Part shown: piece after piece, positions 15,715-24,174 of the stretch
Layout: every line of letters starts with the position of its first letter
Numbering within the stretch: position 1 is the first letter of the stretch
Assembly (NCBI RefSeq): GCF_014466955.1
Contig: NZ_AP023396.1
Span: 2,046,001 to 2,110,000, forward strand
Reading direction: 5' to 3'
Source of the DNA: Nocardia wallacei
GTDB taxonomy: Bacteria > Actinomycetota > Actinomycetes > Mycobacteriales > Mycobacteriaceae
DNA length: 64,000 nt
The notes under the pieces: model-generated
The model's input: the letters and a program-made list of their open reading frames with translations, nothing else
What the model was told of the DNA's origin: nothing
Database searches by the model: none
Translations under genes and position numbers: made by a program

Positions 15715-17745
15715 GTGCGCCGTCCGCACATGAAGCCAAGCATCGTCAAGGCCGGTCTCTGCCTCGCCGTCACGGCCGCGGCCCTCGCTCCATCCGCCGG
15801 GATGCTCCCGGCGGTCGCAGTCGCCGCCCCCGCGGATCCGGACATGTCGAGCAAGCTCGCCGGCAAAACGGTGTTCCTCGACCCGGGTCACCAGGGCTCC
15901 GACCACAACCAGGACATCAGCCGTCCGGTCGGAGACGGCCGCGGCGGCACCAAGGAATGCCAGACGACGGGCATGACCACGGTGAACGGCGTGCCCGAGC
16001 ACACCATCACCTGGAATGTGTCGCAGTTGGTGAAGCAGTCGCTGGAGGCGATGGGCGCCCGCGTGGTGCTCAGCCGCCAGGACGACACCGGGTGGGGCAG
16101 CTGCATCGACGAGCGCGCCGCCGCGGCGAACGACTCCGGAGCGGATGTCGCGATCAGCATCCACGCCGACGGCGCGCCCGCCTCCGAACGCGGCTTCCAT
16201 CTGATCGTGCCGCAACTGCCGATCCCGGACCCCACGGCCAACCAGGTGCAGTCGGGCGCCGGGCTGGCCGCGACCAAGGTCGTGCGCGACGCCTACCTGC
16301 AAGCCGGCTTCCCCGCGGCGACCTACGGCGGCGCGGTAGACGGTCTGCAGACCCGCGCCGATATCGCCGGGCCCGCGCTGACCCGCGTCCCGGACGTGTT
16401 CCTGGAGATGGGCAACGGCGCCAACGCGGAGGACGCCGCCGAACTCGAGTCCCGCGAAGGGCAACTCGAACACGCCGTCGCCATTGCCACCGGCCTGACC
16501 GGCTACCTGCTCGGATTCGGTGCGCCGCCGCTGCCCTCCGGTTCCGCGGACGGGCGTGCGTCGGCGAATACTCCACCGGGACAAGAGAATCCGCTCACGA
16601 ACGATGGCCCCGCCGATGCGGGGCAGGGCACTGCGCCCGGCCGCTCCTCGACCGCCGCGCCCGGGGCAGCCCAATCCGCGCCCGACGGATCCGCCCGGTC
16701 CGCACCGGACGCGTCCACACCGGGAGCGGACCAAACCAGCTCCGGCGCAACGCCTCCGGGCGCCTCCGCGCACTCCGCGCCGGGAGCGGGCCAGGCCCGC
16801 CCGGATGCGTCCGCACAGTCCGTCCCGGGAACGGAGCAGACAGCGCCGGATGCGTCCGCGCAGACCGGGCCGGGAGCGGATCAGATCGCGCCGGGTGGTG
16901 TGGCTCCGGGTGCGTCGGCACAGGCCGTGCCGGGAGCCGAGCAGACTGCGCCGGGTGTTTCGGCGTCGGGTGCGTCGGCGCAGGCTGTGCCGGGAACGGA
17001 GCAGACTGCGCCGGGTGTTTCGGCGTCGGGTGCGTCGGCGCAGGCTGTGCCGGGAGCGGAGCAGACTGCGCCGGGTGGTGGGGCCTCGGGTTCGTCCGCG
17101 CACGCCGCTCCGGGAACGGGACAGAGCGCGGCGGGGGCCGAGACTCCGGGAGTGTCCGCGCAGACCGGGCCGGGAGCGGATCGGTCAGGGCGGAGTGCGG
17201 CGTCAGCGTCGGCTGATCCGGGGGCGGGTCAGGTCGCGCCGGGAGCGGCTGCGCAGGGAAGTGGTGAGTCGGCATCCGGTGCCGCGCCGCCGAATGCGAA
17301 CGCGCAGCACGTGCCTGGCAGTTATACCCCGGGCACACCGGACGGCAACGCCCAGGCGCCGGGACCGGGTTCGCCCAACGCGTACACCACGCCGAACGCG
17401 TACACCTCCCCCGATGCGTACGCCCCAGGCGCGCCGCGGGCGACCGCTCCCGGTAATTCCGCGACAGCGCCACCATCCGCTCCGGGCACCGCGCCGGGCT
17501 CCGACCCGTCCACCACCTCGGACTCGGCCGCCAGCTCGCTCGTCACCACCGCGATGCAACTCCTCCTCCCCCTGGCGAAGTCGCTGGGAATGGACGACGC
17601 CGCGGTCAACTCCGAATTGATCAACCTGGCCTACACCCTGGCCGCCACCCTGCTCGGCCCGGGCAGCTCGGAAAGCTCCGGCGCACAGGGTTCTCCGGGG
17701 GCGAAAAGCATCCCGGGCACGCACAGCGGTCCCGCCGCGCGCTGA
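15715..17745 (+). CDS. N-acetylmuramoyl-L-alanine amidase (Amidase_3, Rv3717-like) with a long repeat tail
   Basis: 676 residues, against about 240 for Rv3717. A signal peptide (residues 1-40) precedes the zinc amidase domain: H59 (LDPGHQG), E95 (PEHTITW), H150 (SIHADG), and the catalytic Glu in FLEMGNGAN. C82 and C130 match the disulfide positions of Rv3717. From about residue 275 the protein becomes Ala/Pro/Gly/Ser/Gln-rich with 20-residue repeats, then ends in a more ordered segment (SLVTTAMQLLLPLAKSLGMDD). GTG 15715 is preferred to ATG 15730 because AGGGAGG (15692-15698) is nearer. It should cleave peptidoglycan stem peptides outside the membrane. Confidence 0.9.
   Translation: MRRPHMKPSIVKAGLCLAVTAAALAPSAGMLPAVAVAAPADPDMSSKLAGKTVFLDPGHQGSDHNQDISRPVGDGRGGTKECQTTGMTTVNGVPEHTITWNVSQLVKQSLEAMGARVVLSRQDDTGWGSCIDERAAAANDSGADVAISIHADGAPASERGFHLIVPQLPIPDPTANQVQSGAGLAATKVVRDAYLQAGFPAATYGGAVDGLQTRADIAGPALTRVPDVFLEMGNGANAEDAAELESREGQLEHAVAIATGLTGYLLGFGAPPLPSGSADGRASANTPPGQENPLTNDGPADAGQGTAPGRSSTAAPGAAQSAPDGSARSAPDASTPGADQTSSGATPPGASAHSAPGAGQARPDASAQSVPGTEQTAPDASAQTGPGADQIAPGGVAPGASAQAVPGAEQTAPGVSASGASAQAVPGTEQTAPGVSASGASAQAVPGAEQTAPGGGASGSSAHAAPGTGQSAAGAETPGVSAQTGPGADRSGRSAASASADPGAGQVAPGAAAQGSGESASGAAPPNANAQHVPGSYTPGTPDGNAQAPGPGSPNAYTTPNAYTSPDAYAPGAPRATAPGNSATAPPSAPGTAPGSDPSTTSDSAASSLVTTAMQLLLPLAKSLGMDDAAVNSELINLAYTLAATLLGPGSSESSGAQGSPGAKSIPGTHSGPAAR
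16861..17160 (+). repeat. 60-bp in-frame tandem repeats in the amidase gene
   Basis: Five consecutive 60-base units begin at 16861, 16921, 16981, 17041 and 17101. The second and third are nearly identical, and the others diverge outward. Each encodes a 20-residue unit with the consensus QAVPGAEQTAPGVSASGASA. Shorter related units (about 45 bases) precede them from about 16640. The array keeps frame, so length change would vary the tail without breaking the protein. Confidence 0.9.
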
Positions 17746-17770
17746 TCCGAGCACAACCGAGCGAAGCGTT

Positions 17771-17808
17771 CACCGCGCGCCCCGTCCGATTCGGCGGGGC
17801 GCGCGGTG
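17771..17808. terminator. Strong hairpin between amidase and ankyrin genes
   Basis: CACCGCGCGCCCCG (17771-17784) pairs perfectly over 14 bases with CGGGGCGCGCGGTG (17795-17808) around a 10-base loop. It is 26 bases after the amidase stop and downstream of the convergent ankyrin gene, so it can serve both strands. There is no long T-run. The rest of 17809-17950 shows nothing. Confidence 0.7.
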
Positions 17809-17950
17809 CCTTCGTGTTCCGGGTCCGCGAGCGGTCACCCGGTTGTCCGCCGAACCTCGCGTGGCGCGGCGCCACCATGCGTGCGGCATCGCGATCATCG
17901 CCGAGATCGGGCCTTCCCAGCGGCCGGCTCTCTGGAAGCGGTCCGCCGAT

Positions 17951-18430
17951 CTACTGGGCGAGAAGCCGGAGTATCTCCGCTGTGTCGTCCGACGGCCGCA
18001 TCATGGCCAGCTCCGCGGGGGTCTTCCCGGACCAGCGGCCCGCCTGCGGACCCGTCCGTCCATCGGTCCGTGCTCCGGCTTGCAGAAGAACGCGGACGCA
18101 CGCGAGAGAACCACGGTCCGCCGCCGCGCACAGTGGCGGCCAGTCGGCGGGCAGGTCCGGATGCATGCCGTGGTCGAGTAGTAGCCGCACGGCCTCGGCA
18201 TGGTCCTTGTGCGCGGCCTTGGACAGGGCGTTCGGCGGCACTTCGATGCCTTGGGCCAGCAGGTAGGTGAGAATCTCGGTCCGGCCCCACTCAGCCGCCC
18301 AGCCGAGCAGCGAGTCTCCCGGCACTGTGACGCTCGTCAGGTCGACACCGGCTTCGTGGGCACGGCGTACTTCGGCGGCGTCGGCGCGGACGACCGCCAT
18401 GACGAGATCGAACTCTTCCGCACCGGACAC
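17951..18430 (-). CDS. Ankyrin-repeat protein
   Basis: 159 residues, all ankyrin-like. Repeats are visible as DSLLGWAAEWGRTEILTYLLAQGIEV, NALSKAAHKDHAEAVRLLLDHGMHP, PPLCAAADRGSLACVRVLLQAGA and KTPAELAMMRPSDDTAEILRLL. There is no signal peptide, so it is cytoplasmic and probably binds a partner protein. GTG 18430 (MSGAEEF) is the start. It diverges from the CobW-type gene. Its partner is unknown. Confidence 0.85.
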   Translation of the reverse strand: MSGAEEFDLVMAVVRADAAEVRRAHEAGVDLTSVTVPGDSLLGWAAEWGRTEILTYLLAQGIEVPPNALSKAAHKDHAEAVRLLLDHGMHPDLPADWPPLCAAADRGSLACVRVLLQAGARTDGRTGPQAGRWSGKTPAELAMMRPSDDTAEILRLLAQ

Positions 18431-18523
18431 GGCATCAGTATGCCGTCCCGGTCCGGGTCAGGGGCCACGGAATGTGGTCGACGGACAACCGTGGCGGGGC
18501 GGCACACGCTCGTCGGGCACGGC

Positions 18524-18529
18524 TAATAT
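18524..18529 (+). promoter_or_regulatory. -10 box of a leaderless promoter
   Basis: TAATAT stands 7 bases before ATG 18537, the spacing expected when transcription starts at the A of the start codon. No -35 element is obvious. Confidence 0.6.
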
Positions 18530-18536
18530 TGCCGGG

Positions 18537-19682
18537 ATGCGTGCGGAGGACGAGCTGGGTATGGCGGATCGGCGCATTCCGGTGCTGGTCGTGGCGGGGT
18601 ATCTGGGGGCCGGGAAGACGACGCTGCTCAATCATCTGCTGCGGCAGCGCGAGGCGCGGATCGGTGTGGTGGTCAACGACTTCGGGGCCGTCAATATCGA
18701 CGCCATGCTGGTGGCGGGGCAGGTCGACGCCATGGTGTCGCTCGGCAACGGATGTGTCTGCTGCGCGGTCGATGTCACCGAACTCGACGGCCTGTTCGCG
18801 CGACTGGCGGAGCCGCGCAATCGCATCGACGTGATCGTGGTGGAGGCGAGTGGACTGGCCGAACCCCGCAACCTGATTCGCATGGTGGTCGGCAGCGACA
18901 ATCCGCGCATCCGCTACGGCGGCCTGGTCGAGGTGGTCGACGCCGAGCATTTCGACGCCAGCCGCGACCGCCACCCCGAACTGGCGACGCACCTGCGGCT
19001 GGCCGATCTGGTGGTGCTGAACAAGGCCGATCGAGTACCCGTCGAGCGGCTGACCAGGCTGCGGCAGGAGATCACCGAACTGGTGGGCGCGGTGCCCGTG
19101 TACGCGACCACTCGCGGCCGCATCGACCCGCGATTGCTGTTCGACCCGCCGCGCTCCGGGACGGCACCGGTGGCCGAGCAGCTCAGCTTCGACGAACTAC
19201 TGGCCGAGGACCACGACCACGACGTCCCCGGCCACCACCACCTGCACGACGACTACGACAGCGTATCCTTCACCAGTACAACAGATCTCGACCCGCGCCG
19301 CCTGGTCGACTTTCTCGAGGACCCGCCCCCGGGCCTGTTCCGCGCCAAGGGCTGCACCGCATTCGGTGTCCGAGACGAACGACGCAAGTTCGTGCTGCAC
19401 GTCGTCGGCCGCCACGTGGTCTTCGAACCCGCGCCCTGGGAACGCGGCGAAACCCGCGAAACCCACTTGGTATTGATAGGTTCCGGCATGGACACCGCCA
19501 CGGCCACCGCCCGCCTGCACGACACGGTCCACGCCGCCCCCGAACCCCTCGACAACCAAGCGATGCTCCCGGTCTGGCGCTACGTCTCCCGCGACCTCGA
19601 CGCCGCCGACCCCAGCGACCCCGAAGACATCGAGAACGCCTGGGCCGCTACCGCTTTCGGCTTGCCGGACGATCCCGAGTAG
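18537..19682 (+). CDS. CobW/COG0523 GTPase, metal-chaperone type
   Basis: 381 residues. The G domain has Walker A GYLGAGKTT (21-29), the family CxCC motif GNGCVCC (C73, C75, C76) for metal binding, and VVLNKAD as the guanine-specific loop. A His/Asp-rich linker (EDHDHDVPGHHHLHDDYD, about 222-240) precedes the C-terminal CobW domain. Such proteins insert or deliver Zn, Co or Ni using GTP. ATG 18537 is chosen from the -10 box 7 bases upstream; ATG 18561 with GGAGGA is the alternative. I saw no Zur-type box here. The target is unknown. Confidence 0.88.
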   Translation: MRAEDELGMADRRIPVLVVAGYLGAGKTTLLNHLLRQREARIGVVVNDFGAVNIDAMLVAGQVDAMVSLGNGCVCCAVDVTELDGLFARLAEPRNRIDVIVVEASGLAEPRNLIRMVVGSDNPRIRYGGLVEVVDAEHFDASRDRHPELATHLRLADLVVLNKADRVPVERLTRLRQEITELVGAVPVYATTRGRIDPRLLFDPPRSGTAPVAEQLSFDELLAEDHDHDVPGHHHLHDDYDSVSFTSTTDLDPRRLVDFLEDPPPGLFRAKGCTAFGVRDERRKFVLHVVGRHVVFEPAPWERGETRETHLVLIGSGMDTATATARLHDTVHAAPEPLDNQAMLPVWRYVSRDLDAADPSDPEDIENAWAATAFGLPDDPE

Positions 19683-19731
19683 CGTCCGCCCATGCGCCGC
19701 GACAGCGATCGGCGGCGTGGCCGCGCTCCTG

Positions 19732-20652
19732 TCACATCGCCCCGGTGAAGCCATCCCAGGCGCTCCCCGCGTCGGGGGCGTCATCGCGCTGGGCGGTTGC
19801 CTGGATGAGGCCGTAGGGGCGGTCGGCGGCGTGGAAGACCTCGTTGGAGTTGTCGATGCCGAATCGTTCGAGGTCGTAGGAGAAGTGGTGTCTGTTCGGC
19901 GCCGACAGCCGGATCTCGGCCAGGCACGGATATGCCCGCAGTGCCGCGCTGCCCATGTCGAACAGCGTCTGCTGCAACGCTTTCGACTGCAGTAGTGCGA
20001 ACCGCTCGATGAGCACGGCCTTGATTCCCGCGTAGGCGGCGTCCCAATCCGCTGGTGGCGCGGCGAATCGCCACCGTGCCACCAGGCTGGTGGCCATCAT
20101 CCGGTCGTGCGTCGGCTCCAGCACGGTGAACTCGTCGGTGTGGAAGCCCGCGAACTCCGACCCCGTCGACTTCAGCAGCACCAGATCCTTGATGCCGCCG
20201 ATCACCCATTCGCGTCGCCGGGATCCCTTGCCCTGCACGGTGATCGCCGCAGTACGCACCTCCGGGCCGCGACGTGTCCAGGTGTGGTCGTGGGGGCGGC
20301 CGTCGGCGTGCGCGCGCTCCCAGGCGTACTCCTCGATCTCGAGGCGCGCCGACTCGACGGGCTCGATGTCGTCGACGAAATGCCGTGCGAGCGCCAGCCC
20401 GTAGTCCTCGATGCTGCCCGCTCCATGGGTTTTCGCGTACGCGTAGATGGTCTGCTTCTGCGAGTCGGTGGGCAGCACCGTGCCCTGATCGCCCGCGGTG
20501 TGCGCGGGCTCGAACGCGCCGCGCAGGCACGAGGACACGTTGAGGTCGCGAATCTCGTGCCGGGCGGTGTCGCGGTAGATGCGTACCACGCGGTTCTCGG
20601 CCTTACCGTACTGATGGGGCCCCAGCACGATCCTGCCGGTCAGATCGGTCAT
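19732..20652 (-). CDS. Urate oxidase (cofactor-independent uricase)
   Basis: 306 residues, normal for the T-fold uricase family. Landmarks are the early YGKAENRVVRIYRD, LPTDSQKQTIYAYAKTHG (with the Thr used in catalysis), SARLEIEEYAWERA, and the C-terminal LPAPNRHHFSYDL-like stretch, here LSAPNRHHFSYDLERFGIDNSNEVFHAADRPYGLIQATAQR. ATG 20652 is preceded by AGGAG at 6 bases. It oxidises urate to 5-hydroxyisourate. The hydrolase and decarboxylase partners of the allantoin route are not in the window. Confidence 0.93.
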   Translation of the reverse strand: MTDLTGRIVLGPHQYGKAENRVVRIYRDTARHEIRDLNVSSCLRGAFEPAHTAGDQGTVLPTDSQKQTIYAYAKTHGAGSIEDYGLALARHFVDDIEPVESARLEIEEYAWERAHADGRPHDHTWTRRGPEVRTAAITVQGKGSRRREWVIGGIKDLVLLKSTGSEFAGFHTDEFTVLEPTHDRMMATSLVARWRFAAPPADWDAAYAGIKAVLIERFALLQSKALQQTLFDMGSAALRAYPCLAEIRLSAPNRHHFSYDLERFGIDNSNEVFHAADRPYGLIQATAQRDDAPDAGSAWDGFTGAM

Positions 20653-20738
20653 GGTCACTCCTGTGTCGTGCGGTGGTTTCCCACAGTGGACCATTGCCGC
20701 CGGCCGCGTGCCCGGCGACGGGCCGGTATCACAGTGAC

Positions 20739-21170
20739 CTAGGAGCGCATCTGCTCGGTGAGCGCCGCCTCGAATTCGTCCAGGCACACGCCCGCCCCGG
20801 CCAGCTCGCGGATCGCCAGGCACTCGCGGTTGCGCAGCAGTGCCAGCTGCAGATGTTCGACGCCGATGTAGTCGTGGCCGAAGCGCCGGGCCAGATCGCC
20901 GGCCGCGCCGACGATCCGGTTCCGGTTGGCCGCGGGCTCATAGGCATCGGACCGCATCGCCGAGCGCAACGTCTCGGCGATCTCGCGGGGCTCGCCGCCG
21001 AGGCTGCCGAGCACATGCACCGGTACCGCGTCCGGATTGTCGAGAATGGCCAGCTGGAGATGCTCCGGGCCGATGTAGTCGTGGCCGCGTTCGCGCGCGA
21101 CGGCTTGGGCGTAGCCGAACACCCAGTTGGTCCGCGGGGTGAGGGTCAGGGCTGCGTCCGGCTGCGTCAT
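20739..21170 (-). CDS. Clp N-terminal (double Clp-N) domain protein
   Basis: 143 residues with two copies of the Clp-N repeat: ERGHDYIGPEHLQLAILDNPDAVPVHVLGSLG and RFGHDYIGVEHLQLALLRNRECLAIRELAGAG. The whole protein is this domain, with no AAA+ module, so it resembles the small ClpC-N-like or ClpS-independent adaptors of actinobacteria. ATG 21170 (MTQPDAAL) removes a short unlikely extension. It lies just upstream of the uricase gene on the same strand (86-base gap). Its client or partner protease is unknown. Confidence 0.85.
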   Translation of the reverse strand: MTQPDAALTLTPRTNWVFGYAQAVARERGHDYIGPEHLQLAILDNPDAVPVHVLGSLGGEPREIAETLRSAMRSDAYEPAANRNRIVGAAGDLARRFGHDYIGVEHLQLALLRNRECLAIRELAGAGVCLDEFEAALTEQMRS

Positions 21171-21218
21171 CCGTTGATCATTACGGTGAGCGCGGATTCC
21201 GGACAAGCACTTTCACAT

Positions 21219-21644
21219 TCAGCCGCAGGCGTCGACCCACTCGGACATGCCGTCGGCGAACAACTGGCGTTTCCAGATGGGCACCTCGTGCTTGATCCGG
21301 TCCACCAATTCGGCGCAGGTGGCGAAGGCCTCGGCGCGGTGCGGGGCGGCCACCGCGACGGCGATGGCGAGATCGCCGATGGTGAGCGATCCGACCCGGT
21401 GGACCGCCGCGACCGGCAGGCCCGCCGTGGCCGCGACATCGGCGCAGACCCGGCGCAGGAAGGTCTCGGCCTGCGGGTGCGCGGAGTACTCCAGGGCCGA
21501 AACCGCCTGGCCGCCATCATGATTGCGCACCATGCCGGTGAACACGACGACCGCGCCGTGTTCGGGACCGATCACCGCCCGCTCCACCTCGGCCGGGTCC
21601 AGTGGCCGGTCGCTGATCGCGGTGAGCCGAACCTCGTCACTCAT
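21219..21644 (-). CDS. moaE: Molybdopterin synthase catalytic subunit MoaE
   Basis: 141 residues. It carries HGAVVVFTGMVRNHDGG, LEYSAHPQAE, VHRVGSLTIGD and KHEVPIWKRQLF, where the Lys residues of the last motif belong to the active site. MoaE takes sulfur from thiocarboxylated MoaD to make molybdopterin. Its ATG overlaps the end of moaCB by 8 bases, so moeA-moaCB-moaE is one tightly packed minus-strand operon. Confidence 0.95.
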   Translation of the reverse strand: MSDEVRLTAISDRPLDPAEVERAVIGPEHGAVVVFTGMVRNHDGGQAVSALEYSAHPQAETFLRRVCADVAATAGLPVAAVHRVGSLTIGDLAIAVAVAAPHRAEAFATCAELVDRIKHEVPIWKRQLFADGMSEWVDACG

Positions 21645-22758
21645 GACTGCCTCCTCCGGCCACCTGGGCCAGCAGATGATCCAGCAGCGGTTCCAGAACG
21701 CCGATGCCGTCGCGTACGCCGCCGGGGGAGCCGGGCAGATTCACGATCACCGACCGCCCCGCGAGCCCCGCGACGCCGCGACTCAGCGCGGCCAGCGGGA
21801 AGGTCGCGGTGCCCGCCAGCCGGACCGCCTCGGCCACCCCGGGCAGTTGCCGGTCCAGCACGGCCAGGGTCGCTTCGGGCGTCGCGTCGGTGGGGGAGGC
21901 GCCGGTGCCGCCCGTCGTGATCACCAGGCCCGGCTCGCCGGACAGCGCGTCCGCCAGCCCGGCCGCGATCTCGGCATCCGCGTACACCAGCGGCCCGCGC
22001 ACCGAGAACCCTTTGCCCGCAAGCCATTCCACCAGCACCGGCCCGGTCTTGTCGACGCGCGTCCCGCCCGCCACCCCGGTCGAGGCCACCACAACCACCG
22101 CCGTCCGCGTGCCCTCGATGGAGGTGCCGCCACTCACGCGCTGTGGATCGTGACTGCCGGACCCGGACTCCGAGAACGGCGACGGAAACGTTGGGGACGA
22201 GCCGGATTTCGCGCCATGGACGGATGCCGCGGCGGCCCGGTCCGGAGGTCCGGGGCGTGCTGCGTGGTCCGCCCGTTCCCAATGGCCGTGCTTGCCGCCG
22301 TCTTTGGTCAGCAGCCGCACGCCGGTGAGTACCGCTGCCGGGTCGACGGCCTTCACCATGTCGTGCAGGGTCAGCCCGGCGACGGCGACGGCGGTGAGCG
22401 CTTCCATCTCGACTCCGGTGGGGCCCTTGGTCTTCGCGGTCGCCTCGATGGTGATGGCGTCGGCGGTGAAGCCGAAGTGCACGTCCACGGATGACAGCGC
22501 CAGCTGATGACACAGCGGGATCAGCTCGGAGGTCTTCTTCGCGCCCCCGATACCGGCGATGCGCGCGGTCGCCAGTACGTCGGCCTTCGGCATGTCGTCG
22601 GCCCGCACCAGTCGCACCACCTCGGCCGTGGTGCGCAACTCGCCCGCCGCGACCGCGGTGCGGGCGGTGTCGCGCTTGGCGCTCACGTCGACCATCCGCG
22701 CGCGACCTTCGGAATCGACATGCGACAGCGCGGAATCGGGCGATGACTGCTCGCTCAT
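21637..22758 (-). CDS. moaCB: Fused MoaC-MoaB molybdenum cofactor protein
   Basis: 373 residues. Residues about 15-165 are MoaC (cyclic pyranopterin monophosphate synthase): MVDVSAKRDTARTA, KKTSELIPLCHQL, TGVEMEALTAVAVAGLTLYDM-like (here LHDMVKAVD), LTKDGGKHG. A Ser/Pro-rich linker follows, then a MoaB/Mog domain from about residue 218: VVVASTGVAGGTRVDKTG, VITTGGTGASPTDATPEA, NLPGSPGG. The two steps are not consecutive in the pathway, so the fusion mainly co-ordinates dosage. The ATG overlaps the moeA stop (ATGA). Confidence 0.93.
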   Translation of the reverse strand: MSEQSSPDSALSHVDSEGRARMVDVSAKRDTARTAVAAGELRTTAEVVRLVRADDMPKADVLATARIAGIGGAKKTSELIPLCHQLALSSVDVHFGFTADAITIEATAKTKGPTGVEMEALTAVAVAGLTLHDMVKAVDPAAVLTGVRLLTKDGGKHGHWERADHAARPGPPDRAAAASVHGAKSGSSPTFPSPFSESGSGSHDPQRVSGGTSIEGTRTAVVVVASTGVAGGTRVDKTGPVLVEWLAGKGFSVRGPLVYADAEIAAGLADALSGEPGLVITTGGTGASPTDATPEATLAVLDRQLPGVAEAVRLAGTATFPLAALSRGVAGLAGRSVIVNLPGSPGGVRDGIGVLEPLLDHLLAQVAGGGSHE

Positions 22759-23960
22759 AGCTCCCAGACTTTCACGGTCGAACCCGCCGCCAGCTCGGTG
22801 ACCTCGGCGGGAATTTCGATCAGCACATCGGCCTGCGCCATCGCCGCGATGAGATGAGATCCGGGCCCCGAGGTCGGCGCCACCCCGCCGGGCTCGAGCC
22901 GGCCGCGCAGGAACTGCCGCCGCCCCGCCGGGGACCGCACCGAATCACGCAGCGGCACATCATGTTTCGGTACGGGTGGCAGACCGGACAGCTCACGCAG
23001 AATGGGCCGGGCGAACACCTCGAACGACACCATGGTGCTCACCGGATTGCCGGGAAAACTCAGCACCGGCACACCCTCCACCACCGAGAGTCCTTGCGGC
23101 CCACCGGGCTGCATCGCTACCGAGCCGAATTCGCCGCCGATACCGGCCAATACGTCCTTGACGACCTCGAAATCGCCCTTGGACACCCCACCCGAGGTGA
23201 ACACGACATCCGCCGCCCGGGTCGCCGCACCCAGCTTGCGGCGGAATTCGCCGGGATCGTCGGTACTGTGCTCGATCGACACCACCTCGACGCCGTTGGC
23301 GGCCAGCGCCGCGCCCAGCGCGATGCCGTTGGAGTTGTAGATCTGCCCGGGCCGCAACGGTTTTCCCGCGGGCATCAACTCGTCGCCCGTGGTCAGTACC
23401 GCGGCGGCGACCCGCCGGAACACCGGCAGCGTCGCCAGCCCGACCGCCGCCAGCGCCGCGATGTGCCGCGGCGCCAGCAGCGTCCCGGCAGGCACGAGCA
23501 GATCCCCGGCGTGCACGTCGGTGCCGGGCTCTCGCACGAAATCGCCTGTCTTGCGGCCACGTTCGATCGTCACCGTGCCGTCACCGGCGCGGGTGTCCTC
23601 CACCGGCACCACGCAGTCCGCGCCGGGCGGGATCGGCGCTCCCGTCATGACCTTCATCGCCGCACCCGGGGGCAGTGGGGCCTGGCCCGGCTGGCCGGCC
23701 GCGACGATCCCGGCCAGCGGCAGCGTCACGGGCGTCACCGCCACCGACTCGGCGCGGACCGCGTAGCCGTCCATCCCGGAATTGCGGAACACCGGCAGGT
23801 CCACCGGCGCCCGCACCTCCTCGGCGAGCCGCCGCCCGAGCGCCTCGGCCGTGCCCGCGTCCTCGACGTCGCGGGCCGCGAGCGGGCGCAGCAACTGCTC
23901 CACGCGGTCGCGGTGCTCCTCGACGGACCGGGCCGAGGTGGTGGCGGGCCGGGCAGTCAC
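22755..23960 (-). CDS. moeA: Molybdopterin molybdenumtransferase MoeA
   Basis: 401 residues, the standard length. Motifs are PVFRNSGMDGYAVRA, KVMTGAPIPPGADCVVPVED, AAVLTTGDELMPAGKPLRPGQIYNSNG, VVFTSGGVSKGDFEVVKDVL and SFPGNPVSTMVSFEVF. It inserts molybdate into adenylylated molybdopterin. It is the first gene of the minus-strand operon and diverges from moaA across 214 bases, in which I see no clear riboswitch. Confidence 0.95.
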   Translation of the reverse strand: MTARPATTSARSVEEHRDRVEQLLRPLAARDVEDAGTAEALGRRLAEEVRAPVDLPVFRNSGMDGYAVRAESVAVTPVTLPLAGIVAAGQPGQAPLPPGAAMKVMTGAPIPPGADCVVPVEDTRAGDGTVTIERGRKTGDFVREPGTDVHAGDLLVPAGTLLAPRHIAALAAVGLATLPVFRRVAAAVLTTGDELMPAGKPLRPGQIYNSNGIALGAALAANGVEVVSIEHSTDDPGEFRRKLGAATRAADVVFTSGGVSKGDFEVVKDVLAGIGGEFGSVAMQPGGPQGLSVVEGVPVLSFPGNPVSTMVSFEVFARPILRELSGLPPVPKHDVPLRDSVRSPAGRRQFLRGRLEPGGVAPTSGPGSHLIAAMAQADVLIEIPAEVTELAAGSTVKVWEL

Positions 23961-24174
23961 GCGGCCACCTTGGTGCTGATTCGCTCGGTCACAGCCGCAA
24001 GCCTAGTCGGGACCGGTTCGGCCGCCCGTTCGTACGTTCCTCCGAAAGGGCTTCGACGGCCACCGCGCCGGGTTCCGCGATCGTCCAGCGCGGACCTGGG
24101 CAGACCCGGGTTCGGAAAGCTCACCACGGGTGACCGTACGGGCGTGAGACGGATACGGCAGCCATAATGGTCGC

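Noticed and set aside
23961..24174. Molybdenum cofactor riboswitch between moeA and moaA
   Set aside because: I could not find the conserved stems; the apparent -10 box next to the moaA start also argues against a leader.
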